Assembly: GCF_013033515.1 (NCBI RefSeq)
Contig: NZ_WQEG01000016.1
Location: 1-38,492 of the forward strand
DNA length: 38,492 nt
Reading direction: 5' to 3'
Source of the DNA: Ruegeria sp. HKCCA6707
Lineage (GTDB): Bacteria; Pseudomonadota; Alphaproteobacteria; Rhodobacterales; Rhodobacteraceae
Part shown: positions 26,003-34,741 of the stretch, in pieces
Layout: each line of letters starts with the position of its first letter
Numbering within the stretch: the first letter of the stretch is position 1
Position numbers and translations under genes: made by a program
The notes under the pieces: model-generated
Database searches by the model: none
What the model was told of the DNA's origin: nothing
Seen by the model: the letters and a program-made list of their open reading frames with translations, nothing else

Positions 26003-28015
26003 ATGCCAGCGCTAAGCCGCCTCTTTACCCCCAAGACCCTTGCCGTGATCGGTGGCGGCGCATGGTGTCGTGCCGTGATCGAGCAGGCGCAAAAGTTTGG
26101 GTTCACCGGTCAGATCTGGCCCGTGCATCCCAAGGCGGATGCAATTGCCGGCTTACCTGCTTTCGCTTCCATCGAGGATCTGCCTCATGCGCCGGACGTG
26201 GCTTTTGTGGGTATCAACCGTCATTCGACCGTTCAAGCTGTTGCCGCGCTCAGCCAAGCGGGCGCGGGGGGGGCGGTGTGTTTCGCCTCGGGCTTTACCG
26301 AAGCACAGGCCGAGGATGAAACCTCGGCGGATTTGCAGGCGGAATTGGTGGCCGCAGCGGCAGAAATGCCAATATTAGGGCCGAATTGCTATGGGTTCGT
26401 CAATGCGCTCGATCATATTGCCGTCTGGCCGGACCAGCATGGAATGCAGCCGGTAGATCGTGGCGTCGCGATCCTCACCCAAAGTTCGAACATCGCGATC
26501 AACATGACCATGCAGCGCCGGGCGCTGCCGCTGGCCTTCATGCTGACTTGCGGCAACCAGGCGCAAACCCATCAGGCGGATATCGCCGCGTCGCTGCTGG
26601 ATGATCCCCGCATCACCGCGATTGGGGTCCATATCGAAGGTTTTGGCGATCTTAGGAAATGGGAAGCGCTGGCCACCAAGGCACAGGCTCACGGGGTACG
26701 TGTTGTTGCGCTCAAGATGGGGCGGTCGAGCCACGCTCAGGCGGCCACAATCTCGCACACAGCCTCACTGGCTGGAGGTGACGCGGGCGCGCAGGCATTT
26801 CTGGATCGGCTGGGGATCGCGCGGCTTGAGGATGTGCCGAGTTTTCTGGAAACGCTCAAGCTGTTGCATGTGACCGGCGGTTTGGATGGAAACGGGCTGA
26901 GCATGATAAGCTGCTCGGGTGGCGAGGCCAGCCTTGGCGCGGATATGGCCGAGCAGCGACATGTGTATTTCCCGCCGCTGACCGCAGCGCAAAAAACAGA
27001 ACTGCGCGTGGCGTTGGGGCCGATGGTGGCCGTCGCCAATCCGCTGGATTACCACACCTATATCTGGCGCGATGCAGAAGCGATGAGCCGGGCCTGGTCA
27101 GCGATGATGGGGCCTAAAACGGCTCTAACATTGTCGATTGTGGACTATCCACACACCAATGCCGAGGATTGGGATTGTGCGACGCAGGCCGCTTTGAACT
27201 GTGCCGAACGCGTCGGTCGCCCCTTTGCCGTTGCCGCAACACTGCCCGAGTTGATGCCCGAAGATGTTGCCCACCGCCTGATGGCAGGCGGTGTCGTGCC
27301 GTTTGCAGGGCTGAATGAGGCGCTCGCGGCGGCAGAGGCCGCATCCTTGGCGCCTCCGGCTTCGGCTGACCCTGTTCTGTTGCCGTCGGACCGTAACGCT
27401 GATCAGGTTTTGACCGAAGCGCAAGCAAAGGCGCAGCTGTCACAGCATGGCGTGCGCGTGCCGCGTAATGTTGTCACCCGTCTGGACGCTCTGGGCGCGG
27501 CGGACAAGCTGAACGCGCCGTTTGCGGTGAAAGGCGTCGGTCTGGCCCATAAATCCGAACACGGGGCGGTGCATCTGAATGTCTCTCATGCAGAGCTGTC
27601 GGCAGTCGCGGCATCGATCGGAACGCCCGAAGTTCTGATCGAAGAAATGGCCCCACCCGCTGTGGCCGAGCTGCTGATCGGTGTCACACGCGACCCTGCC
27701 CACGGCTATGTTCTGACCTTGGGTGCGGGCGGTGTTTTGACCGAAATCCTGGGCGATACTGCGCAGCTTTTGATCCCTGCATCGCGAGAGGCCATTCACC
27801 GCGCTTTGATGAGCTTGCGTTGTGCGCCTTTGCTGCAAGGGTATCGCGGCAAAGCCGCTGCTGACCTTAGTGCTGTTCTCGACACGATTGAGGCCGTGCA
27901 AAGCTATGTCATTGCCAATGCCGACACACTCGGCGAAGTTGAAATAAACCCGCTGATCTGCGCTGCCCAAGGGGCGGTTGCGGTGGATGCGCTGATCCGA
28001 AAGGCACGTTCATGA
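26003..28015 (+). CDS. NDP-forming acyl-CoA synthetase (acetate-CoA ligase family)
   Basis: The single-chain, 670-residue enzyme couples ATP (or GTP) hydrolysis to acyl-CoA formation. An N-terminal CoA-binding Rossmann domain (LFTPKTLAVIGGGAWCRAVIEQ) is followed by two succinyl-CoA-ligase-like domains with GPNCYGFVNA, LTQSSNIAINM and TISHTASLAGGD, where the His is the expected phosphohistidine. The C-terminal ATP-grasp domain has LSQHGVRVPRN, FAVKGVGLAHKSEHGAV and LGEVEINPLI. No acetyltransferase domain is attached. It starts 9 bases after the dehydrogenase stop and overlaps the next start by 4 bases (ATGA). In this operon it could activate gamma-butyrobetaine or a similar acid. Confidence 0.92.
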   Translation: MPALSRLFTPKTLAVIGGGAWCRAVIEQAQKFGFTGQIWPVHPKADAIAGLPAFASIEDLPHAPDVAFVGINRHSTVQAVAALSQAGAGGAVCFASGFTEAQAEDETSADLQAELVAAAAEMPILGPNCYGFVNALDHIAVWPDQHGMQPVDRGVAILTQSSNIAINMTMQRRALPLAFMLTCGNQAQTHQADIAASLLDDPRITAIGVHIEGFGDLRKWEALATKAQAHGVRVVALKMGRSSHAQAATISHTASLAGGDAGAQAFLDRLGIARLEDVPSFLETLKLLHVTGGLDGNGLSMISCSGGEASLGADMAEQRHVYFPPLTAAQKTELRVALGPMVAVANPLDYHTYIWRDAEAMSRAWSAMMGPKTALTLSIVDYPHTNAEDWDCATQAALNCAERVGRPFAVAATLPELMPEDVAHRLMAGGVVPFAGLNEALAAAEAASLAPPASADPVLLPSDRNADQVLTEAQAKAQLSQHGVRVPRNVVTRLDALGAADKLNAPFAVKGVGLAHKSEHGAVHLNVSHAELSAVAASIGTPEVLIEEMAPPAVAELLIGVTRDPAHGYVLTLGAGGVLTEILGDTAQLLIPASREAIHRALMSLRCAPLLQGYRGKAAADLSAVLDTIEAVQSYVIANADTLGEVEINPLICAAQGAVAVDALIRKARS

Positions 28016-28791
28016 ACCCGATCAAAACCCGCCGCGATGGGGCCATTCTGGAAGTCACCCTTGACCGGCCCAAGGCAAATGCCATTGATTTGGCGACCAG
28101 TCGGATCATGGGCGAGTTCTTTCGCGAGTTCCGAGACGACCCCGAGCTGCGCGTTGCGATCCTTACGGGTGGTGGTGAAAAGTTCTTTTGCCCCGGTTGG
28201 GATCTGAAAGCCGCCGCGGATGGAGACGCCGTGGATGGTGACTACGGTGTCGGTGGGTTTGGCGGGCTGCAAGAGCTGCGCGATATGAACAAACCGGTGA
28301 TTGCGGCTGTGAACGGAATCGCCTGTGGCGGCGGGCTGGAACTGGCGCTGAGTGCAGATATGTTGGTGGCAGCTGATCACGCCACTTTTGCCCTGCCGGA
28401 AATCCGGTCCGGTACGGTGGCCGATGCGGCAAGTGTCAAACTGCCCAAACGTATCCCCTACCATATCGCGATGGAGCTGCTTTTGACCGGTCGCTGGTTC
28501 GATGCGGAGGAAGCGCATCGCTGGGGGCTGGTGAACGAAATCGTTCCTGCCGATCAGCTGATGGACCGCGCTTGGGACCTGGCGCGCCTGTTGGCAAGCG
28601 GCCCCCCTCTGGTCTACGCGGCGATAAAGGAGATTGTCCGTGAGGCCGAGGATTCCAAGTTCCAGGACGTGATGAACCGGATCACCAAACGCCAATTGCC
28701 AACCGTGGATGTCCTCTATGGTTCGGAAGACAATCTGGAAGGCGCGCGTGCCTTTGCAGAAAAGCGCGATCCTGTCTGGAAGGGGCGTTAA
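28012..28791 (+). CDS. caiD: CaiD-like carnitinyl-CoA dehydratase (crotonase family)
   Basis: The 259-residue crotonase-fold protein is very close in pattern to what I recall of E. coli CaiD: LDRPKANAID, FRDDPELRVAI, GEKFFCPGWDLKAAADG, NKPVIAAVNGIACGGGLELAL, ATFALPEIRSGTVADA, and the C-terminus AFAEKRDPVWKGR, which ends as CaiD does. CaiD hydrates crotonobetainyl-CoA to L-carnitinyl-CoA. The oxyanion hole segments (GWDLKA, GGGLELA) and the ALPE glutamate are present. It overlaps the synthetase stop (ATGA), so it is translationally coupled, and its TAA overlaps the stop of the convergent methyltransferase. The symbol reflects likeness, not proven activity. Confidence 0.85.
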   Translation: MNPIKTRRDGAILEVTLDRPKANAIDLATSRIMGEFFREFRDDPELRVAILTGGGEKFFCPGWDLKAAADGDAVDGDYGVGGFGGLQELRDMNKPVIAAVNGIACGGGLELALSADMLVAADHATFALPEIRSGTVADAASVKLPKRIPYHIAMELLLTGRWFDAEEAHRWGLVNEIVPADQLMDRAWDLARLLASGPPLVYAAIKEIVREAEDSKFQDVMNRITKRQLPTVDVLYGSEDNLEGARAFAEKRDPVWKGR

Positions 28792-29420
28792 CGTTTCTCG
28801 AACAGGGTGATGAAGGCTTCGTCGTCTTTGTTCGGCCCGGTCGCAAGGTCTCCGTAAATCCGAACTGTCTGCAGCGCCGGAGTGGTGATTTGAGTCACTG
28901 CCAGATCAGCAAGCGCGTCAGCAAAACCAAGCGAGGAATAGTGCTTGGCGTTGATCGACAGCGTAAACAAAGCACCGGGTCGCGCGACGCGCAACAAAGC
29001 GGGCAAAACATCGGGGCCAAGATGCCCGTGCGTGAACGTGCCCGAGGACACAATTCCGGCATAGCTGTCGCGTGGCACGGGCAGGCCGACATGCAGGTCG
29101 GCCTCGATTGCGTCGCGATATACATCCTTGCGCATGGCTTCGGCCAGCATCTCGGCGCTGATATCGGCGGCATCAATTGGCCCGACGCCCAGTCCCGACA
29201 AAACCGCGCCGCACAGCCCGGTTCCTGCGCCAACATCTAACACCGGGCCCTGCCCATGGGCTGCCACAAAGGCCCGCGCCGTGTGGATATGCAGTTGGTA
29301 ATCCTCGAAGGCCGCATATCCGTCATCATAGTCACCGGCCCATTCCGCATAGAGGCGTTTGTTATCTTCGGGCGATTTCAGGGCATAGGCCGAGTGCAGG
29401 TTCGGTGTCTTGTCGCTCAT
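28788..29420 (-). CDS. class I SAM-dependent methyltransferase
   Basis: The protein (210 residues from ATG 29420) has motif I VLDVGAGTGLCGAVL, acidic loop DAADISAEMLAEA, and IVSSGTFTHGHLGPDVLPALLRVARPGALFTLSIN, typical of small-molecule Rossmann methyltransferases of the UbiE-like group. The N-terminus reads MSDKTPNLHSAYALKSPEDNKRLYAEWAGDYD, with YAEWAGDYD a common lead-in. The substrate is unknown. The start is not firm: the frame is open to 29501 with other candidates (29465) and none has a strong ribosome site. The gene lies head to head with the SDR gene. Confidence 0.88.
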   Translation of the reverse strand: MSDKTPNLHSAYALKSPEDNKRLYAEWAGDYDDGYAAFEDYQLHIHTARAFVAAHGQGPVLDVGAGTGLCGAVLSGLGVGPIDAADISAEMLAEAMRKDVYRDAIEADLHVGLPVPRDSYAGIVSSGTFTHGHLGPDVLPALLRVARPGALFTLSINAKHYSSLGFADALADLAVTQITTPALQTVRIYGDLATGPNKDDEAFITLFEKR

Positions 29421-29507
29421 GGTTTCATCAAGCCGCAGCTTCGGATTCGAATCAAGTGCGGCCATCAGGCTCTTGCATCCCGGCGCTTGGCAGCCCATCA
29501 AAGGGCC

Positions 29508-30350
29508 ATGACGGGGACACTCTTTTCATTCGGACATGGCTATTCCGCCCGGGCATTGTCGCGTGTTCTGGTGCCGCAGGGATGGCGCGTGATTGGCACG
29601 TCACGTGACCCGGAGCAGATGGACGCCATCCGCGATGCTGGTGCCGAGCCGTTGGTGTGGCCGGGCGATGACGTGAATTTCGATGGCGTCACGCATCTGC
29701 TGATCTCGACCGCGCCGACGAAAGAGGGCGATCCTGTTTTGGCGCAATTGCAGGATGCGATCGCTGCGCGCGCGCGCCAGTTCGAATGGGTGGGGTATCT
29801 GTCTACGACGGCTGTATACGGTGACCACCAGGGGCGGTGGGTGGACGAAACGACCCTTGCGACGCCAACGGCTGAACGCGGACGTTGGCGCCTGCGGGCC
29901 GAGGAGCAATGGGCCTCAATCCCCGCTTTGCCTCTGCATATCTTTCGCCTGGCCGGTATTTATGGCCCTGGTCGTGGGCCATTCTCGAAGCTGCGCAAGG
30001 GTGGTCTGCGCCGGATCATCAAACCTGGTCAGGTGTTTTCACGCATCCATGTGGATGACATAGCTCAGGTATTGGCGGCCTCGATGGCCCAGCCCAATCC
30101 GGGCGCGATCTATAATGTCTGCGATGATGAGCCGGTGCCACCACAGGACGTGATCGGATATGCGGCGCAGCTGCAAGGTTTGCCGCTGCCACCTGCGGTT
30201 CCGTATGATGAGGCCAATCTGACACCCATGGCGCGCAGTTTTTACAATGAAAACAAGCGTGTGAAGAATGACCGGATCAAATCAGAGCTGGGTGTCAAAC
30301 TGCGCTATCCCAACTACCGTTTGGGTCTTGAGGCGCTGATGCAAGACTGA
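29508..30350 (+). CDS. YeeZ-like SDR / NAD-dependent epimerase family protein
   Basis: The 280-residue Rossmann protein has a modified nucleotide loop FGHGYSARAL near the N-terminus, then LLISTAPT, YLSTTAVYGDHQGRWVDE (extended-SDR Ser/Thr-x-Tyr region), FRLAGIYGPGRGPFSKLRKG and FSRIHVDDIAQVLAASM. This is the YeeZ-like group, whose substrate is unknown. ATG 29508 follows AAGGG at close spacing; an in-frame extension back to 29256 overlaps the divergent methyltransferase and is not supported. It converges on gabD with a 22-base gap. Confidence 0.87.
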   Translation: MTGTLFSFGHGYSARALSRVLVPQGWRVIGTSRDPEQMDAIRDAGAEPLVWPGDDVNFDGVTHLLISTAPTKEGDPVLAQLQDAIAARARQFEWVGYLSTTAVYGDHQGRWVDETTLATPTAERGRWRLRAEEQWASIPALPLHIFRLAGIYGPGRGPFSKLRKGGLRRIIKPGQVFSRIHVDDIAQVLAASMAQPNPGAIYNVCDDEPVPPQDVIGYAAQLQGLPLPPAVPYDEANLTPMARSFYNENKRVKNDRIKSELGVKLRYPNYRLGLEALMQD

Positions 30351-30372
30351 GCCAGCGCCCCAAGCGTTTGCT

Positions 30373-31836
30373 TTATTCAGCGTCGATGCCGCCCATGCAG
30401 ATATATTTCATCTCCATGAAATCGTCCAAACCATAGCGCGAACCTTCGCGGCCCAGACCCGACAGTTTGACGCCACCAAATGGAGCCTCAGCTGTTGAGA
30501 TCAGGCCGGTATTGACGCCGACCATCCCGTAATCCAGTCCTTCGGACACACGCCAGACGCGCGCCAGATCGCGGGAATAAAAGTAGGACGCCAAGCCAAA
30601 ATCGGTATCATTTGCGGCGGCTACAACCTCGCTTTCGGTCTCAAACTTGAACAGTGGAGCGACGGGGCCAAAGGTTTCCTCGGTCGCGACGGCCATATCG
30701 GATGTGACACCGGTCAGGATTGTGGGCTGGAAGAACGTGCCGCCCAGCTCGTGCGGTTGACCACCCAGCGTGACCTGAGCGCCTTTTGAGGTCGCGTCCG
30801 AGATATGCTCGGTCACTTTCTCAACCGCGGCCTGATCGATCAGCGGGCCAAACACGATGCCTTCGTCAAACCCGTTGCCCGTGGGCAGGGTCGCCACCTT
30901 GGCGGCCAGTTTTTCGGCGAACGTGTCATAGACACCGCTTTGCACATAGATGCGGTTGGCGCAGACGCAGGTTTGCCCATTGTTGCGAAACTTCGAGATG
31001 ACGGCACCGTCAACCGCCGCGTCGATATCTGCGTCGTCGAACACGATAAAGGGTGCGTTGCCTCCCAGTTCCAAACCCAGTTTCTTGATGGTCGGGGCAC
31101 ATTGCGCGTAAAGCTGCGCGCCGATTTCGGTCGAGCCGGTAAAGGTCAGTTTGCGCACAGTGGCATTCCCGGTCATCTCACCCCCGATCGCGCGCGCGGA
31201 TCCGGTCACCACCGAGAACAGACCGTCCGGCAGCCCGGCGCGTTCGGCCAGAACTGCCAGCGCGATGGCCGAAAACGGCGTTTGGCTGGCGGGTTTCAGA
31301 ACCATGGCGCAGCCGGCCGCCAACGCCGGGCCGGCTTTGCGTGTGATCATCGCGTTGGGGAAGTTCCAGGGCGTGATGGCCGCAACAACACCGATGGGCT
31401 GTTTCACCGTCAATATGCGTTTGTCTGGCGCGTGGCCCGGTGTGACGTCGCCATATGCGCGGCGGGCCTCTTCGGCAAACCATTCGATAAAGCTGGCACC
31501 ATAGGCGATTTCGCCCGTGGCCTCGGCCAGAGGTTTGCCCTGTTCCGCGGTCAGGATGGCCCCCAGATCGCTTTGGTTTTCCATCATCAGCTCATACCAG
31601 TGGCGCAATACCTGGCTCCGCTCTTTTGCGGTGCGCTTGGCCCAGCCATGGCGGGCCTCTTCGGCGGCGGCAATGGCTTCAGCGGTCTCATCCGCGCCCA
31701 GTTTGGGGACGTGACCGATCAGTTCGCCGGTGGCCGGGTTGGTGACGGCCAGATCTTTTTCAGGATCAGCTTCAATCCATCGCGCACCCACAAGGGCGGC
31801 CTGTCGCAACAAACTTGGGTCTTTTAGTGTGATCAT
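30373..31836 (-). CDS. gabD: NAD(P)-dependent succinate-semialdehyde dehydrogenase
   Basis: This 487-residue aldehyde dehydrogenase oxidises succinate semialdehyde to succinate, the last step of GABA breakdown. PWNFPNAMITRKAGPALAAGC (cofactor), FTGSTEIG, LELGGNAPFIVFDDADID (catalytic Glu) and FRNNGQTCVCANR with Cys290 as nucleophile and Cys292 beside it are all typical of GabD. It ends FGGVKLSGLGREGSRYGLDDFMEMKYICMGG, also GabD-like. ATG 31836 has AAGGAA about 8 bases before it; a longer frame to 32028 is rejected. No GABA transaminase gene lies beside it. Confidence 0.92.
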   Translation of the reverse strand: MITLKDPSLLRQAALVGARWIEADPEKDLAVTNPATGELIGHVPKLGADETAEAIAAAEEARHGWAKRTAKERSQVLRHWYELMMENQSDLGAILTAEQGKPLAEATGEIAYGASFIEWFAEEARRAYGDVTPGHAPDKRILTVKQPIGVVAAITPWNFPNAMITRKAGPALAAGCAMVLKPASQTPFSAIALAVLAERAGLPDGLFSVVTGSARAIGGEMTGNATVRKLTFTGSTEIGAQLYAQCAPTIKKLGLELGGNAPFIVFDDADIDAAVDGAVISKFRNNGQTCVCANRIYVQSGVYDTFAEKLAAKVATLPTGNGFDEGIVFGPLIDQAAVEKVTEHISDATSKGAQVTLGGQPHELGGTFFQPTILTGVTSDMAVATEETFGPVAPLFKFETESEVVAAANDTDFGLASYFYSRDLARVWRVSEGLDYGMVGVNTGLISTAEAPFGGVKLSGLGREGSRYGLDDFMEMKYICMGGIDAE

Positions 31837-32085
31837 TGCTGATTCCTTTGGATTACACAGTGGAGGTTCGGTGCGATGCGCCCGAGACAGCGGGACCATA
31901 CTCTTAGTTGACCTGTGCCGAAAGGCAGGTTTCGCGGCAAACTGCCTATGAATTCGCGTTCCTTTGCCGGTTTTCTGAGGTTCTGGCTTCAAATCTTTTT
32001 CCAGACCCGTCATAGGTAGACGCCGCATACCGGGTGACCAGGTCGTGGCAATCGAAGTTGCACGGGATTGAACAAGGCAGACTTA

Positions 32086-33231
32086 ATGACGTTGCAAAAC
32101 CCTTTTGACGAACCCGGTCCTGAAGAGCTTCGAGCATTCTATCTGGATACAGAACATTTCGACCATGAATTTGTTGCGCAAAAAATGGGAATTCCCGGGG
32201 CAGTCGGGCGGGCCGATATCCTTGATCGGTGGATGAAAGCTGGTGCCTCGTCCAAGTCGGACCCAAACGCGTATTTTGATCTCAAAGCCTATGCTTCCAA
32301 ATGGAAAACCAAGCCTTCGCATGCGCTTCAAGATTTCCTGGTTCATGGCTGGCGTGTTTGTCGTGACCCTTCAGAGTCGCTGGATATCTGCCAGTTTCTA
32401 TTTCACACCAGCACGGATACCTTCGCGCGAGAAGCCGCGTTAAGTAATTTGTTGTCTCAGAGTATTCGAGACAAAGTGGCTGCGTCAGATGGGTTAAGCG
32501 AGCGAGAAAGATCGCTTTCCGTGGTGACGATCAATTACAACAACAGAAACGGGCTGTTGCGCACCATTGAATCGGTGGCCAGTCAATCCGACCAGAATTT
32601 TGAATTTGTGGTTGTCGATGGTGGATCAACAGACGGATCTGTTGAACTTATCAAAGAGAACCAAGATCGCATCAACATTCACGTGTCAGAGCGCGACAAC
32701 GGCATATTTGACGCCATGAACAAAGGAGCCCGAATGAGCAGCCGCGAATACGTGGTGTTCATGAACTCGGGCGATGCGTTCTTTGATGATCAAGCGGTCG
32801 ACTATGTGAAGTCATGTCTTGGATATGCGGATATTGTCTATGGGCATACTTGCACCATGGGATCAGACAAGATCATGCCGCACAAAGCCCTGATGTCGAC
32901 GGGCATGGCGTTTTCTCATCAGGCGCAATACACGCGCCGAGACTGGTTGTTGCATCAACCGCTGGATACCACATCGCCCCTATCCGATTGGAAATTCAAT
33001 GCCGTCGCGTATCTTAACGGCGCTACCTATCGCGCGCTGGACAGAAGGCTTGCAAGTGTAGAGCCCTATGGATACTCAGACGAAAATCATTTGATGCGCT
33101 ACCTTGAACGACGGTCAATCGCGCAAAAGCTTTATCCTTTCTCAAAAACCTACAATTGGTTTCAAGGAGAATTGGAGCGACGCAACGATTTGAAAAAGGC
33201 GATTGAAGAAGCGGAGCAATTGTCGCAATGA
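32086..33231 (+). CDS. family 2 glycosyltransferase with an N-terminal accessory domain
   Basis: The 381-residue protein has an N-terminal part (about 1-140) with NAYFDLKAYASKWKT and ALQDFLVHGW. That pattern resembles the short 'FD-x-x-Y ... hG' repeats seen at the front of capsule and exopolysaccharide transferases. A GT-A domain starts at about residue 145: SVVTINYNNRNGL, FVVVDGGSTDGS, SERDNGIFDAMNKGA and VVFMNSGDAFFDD, close to colanic-acid-type GT2 enzymes such as WcaE. No membrane segment is seen. Donor and acceptor are unknown. The start ATG 32086 has AAGG 8 bases upstream. The next gene overlaps its stop by 4 bases (ATGA). It is AT-richer than its neighbours. Confidence 0.88.
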   Translation: MTLQNPFDEPGPEELRAFYLDTEHFDHEFVAQKMGIPGAVGRADILDRWMKAGASSKSDPNAYFDLKAYASKWKTKPSHALQDFLVHGWRVCRDPSESLDICQFLFHTSTDTFAREAALSNLLSQSIRDKVAASDGLSERERSLSVVTINYNNRNGLLRTIESVASQSDQNFEFVVVDGGSTDGSVELIKENQDRINIHVSERDNGIFDAMNKGARMSSREYVVFMNSGDAFFDDQAVDYVKSCLGYADIVYGHTCTMGSDKIMPHKALMSTGMAFSHQAQYTRRDWLLHQPLDTTSPLSDWKFNAVAYLNGATYRALDRRLASVEPYGYSDENHLMRYLERRSIAQKLYPFSKTYNWFQGELERRNDLKKAIEEAEQLSQ

Positions 33232-34655
33232 GAGATCAGAGTGCATCTAAAAGCATGAATGTGAAAGGTGACGGCGTGGACGCATCGGCGAACAGCGTAG
33301 TAATTTTCGGCGTGGGACGATCAGGCACGACCGCTTTGTTCCACTACCTTCACAAAGCTTATCAATCGATGCAGCAAGATCACCAGATACGGTACGAGCC
33401 CTTTTTGTGGGGTGTCAAACAAGATGATCTGGACACTGCGTTTACGACTACAGACGAACTCTCTGTTCCGGGCATGTATGCGCACACGCAAACCCCATTG
33501 TTCCTGAAAGGCGCCGAGCATGAGGCGCTTGACCGGTTCATCTCGGATTTGACGCTGGATGACACACCTTTTTTGGTGAAATTCATCAAGGCCAATGGAC
33601 GGATCGATCACTTTCTGAAGCGCTGGCCAAATGCAAAATTCGTTTTCATTTTTCGCGAACCCTGTTCGGTGGTGAACTCTGTGTTGCCGATGTTCAGCTT
33701 CTTCGGCGATGAATACCATCCTTCGGATACGCGCAGGTTTCCGTCTCAGGCCCTTCTTGATCCTTCCGTTTTTCATGCAGCATCTTATGCGGTCAAGCAG
33801 TTGATGTATTGGCGCGTCATGAACGAAGCAGCCATTGAAAGCCTGGATCGCTATCCCGACCGAATTCTTCCGGTGTCGCAGGAAGCTTTGTTGCTCGACC
33901 CAAAAGCAACATTGAGCAAGGTCATGGACTTTTGCTTCCCCGGGGCAGAGAACAATAGCGCGATCGTTGACGAGCTGGCCGCCGGACGCGAAGGTCAAAA
34001 ACCAAGATTTGCGTTCAAAAACTTGGGTGTGACCGACTTTGACGAGTTCCGGTCGCAAATGGACTGGTACGAAAAAACACTTTTGCCGCGTTGCCAATCT
34101 GGTGTCGATGTCAACTATTCCAAAATGCGTGACACCATAAACGCCGCTTGGACAAAGGGACGATTTGCTGACTCGTTGCCAGAAGGCATTCCCAGAAACA
34201 CGATCTCGATGGCGCTCAGGCATGACTATCTGGACAATTTCGGCACAACGAGGCGGATTTTTAACAGCGAAGGTGCTGTTGTCTTCCGTGGATCACTGTT
34301 CTCGCGCTTCCCGTTGAGTTGGAAAACCATAGTTGGTGGTGCCATGCCACTTGGGCGCACCACTTATCTAAGATTGCATAATGCAACCAGCGTGGAAGAC
34401 GGGCTTTTGCCGGAAACCTGCGAGTTGAAAAAACGAAATTCGGTTTTCAAGCTTAAGGTCTACTTGCTCTGTGCGCTGGGAAAGACACTTCCAGCCGACA
34501 AGTACTTTTCGGGAATACCGTCAACATCCAATGATCACGGGATCGTCTTGTCGCGAAAAGGGAATGTGTTCAGGCGAGTTTTTTCATCCTTGAGAATTTT
34601 AAGGAAAAGGGAAATCCCGCTGCGCAAATTTGACGTTTTCGTCGTTGACAAGTAA
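33228..34655 (+). CDS. PAPS-dependent sulfotransferase-like protein with an extra C-terminal domain
   Basis: The 475-residue protein shows the two PAPS-binding segments of sulfotransferases. The 5'-phosphosulfate loop is GVGRSGTTALFHYL at residues 28-41, and the 3'-phosphate motif is FVFIFREPCSVVNS at 138-151 with Arg143 and Ser151. Residues up to about 310 fit a sulfotransferase domain. The last 165 residues, ending in a very basic tail (RVFSSLRILRKREIPLRK), match nothing I recognise. It probably sulfates a glycan made by its neighbours; this is inferred from position. It is translationally coupled to the preceding glycosyltransferase gene and shares its AT-richer codon use. Confidence 0.82.
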   Translation: MRDQSASKSMNVKGDGVDASANSVVIFGVGRSGTTALFHYLHKAYQSMQQDHQIRYEPFLWGVKQDDLDTAFTTTDELSVPGMYAHTQTPLFLKGAEHEALDRFISDLTLDDTPFLVKFIKANGRIDHFLKRWPNAKFVFIFREPCSVVNSVLPMFSFFGDEYHPSDTRRFPSQALLDPSVFHAASYAVKQLMYWRVMNEAAIESLDRYPDRILPVSQEALLLDPKATLSKVMDFCFPGAENNSAIVDELAAGREGQKPRFAFKNLGVTDFDEFRSQMDWYEKTLLPRCQSGVDVNYSKMRDTINAAWTKGRFADSLPEGIPRNTISMALRHDYLDNFGTTRRIFNSEGAVVFRGSLFSRFPLSWKTIVGGAMPLGRTTYLRLHNATSVEDGLLPETCELKKRNSVFKLKVYLLCALGKTLPADKYFSGIPSTSNDHGIVLSRKGNVFRRVFSSLRILRKREIPLRKFDVFVVDK

Positions 34656-34741
34656 CCGAATGAATTGGGTTACACCCTGCCGAATACGTGGTGCGCAGAC
34701 ACTGCAAAAGCGGTTTTGTCGGGCGCCATAAGGAAAAAGTA

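Noticed and set aside
31923..31947. Hairpin AGGCAG...CTGCCT between gabD and the GT2 gene
   Set aside because: It has a bulge, no T tract on either strand, and no gene ends near it; it is noted only as a possible structure.
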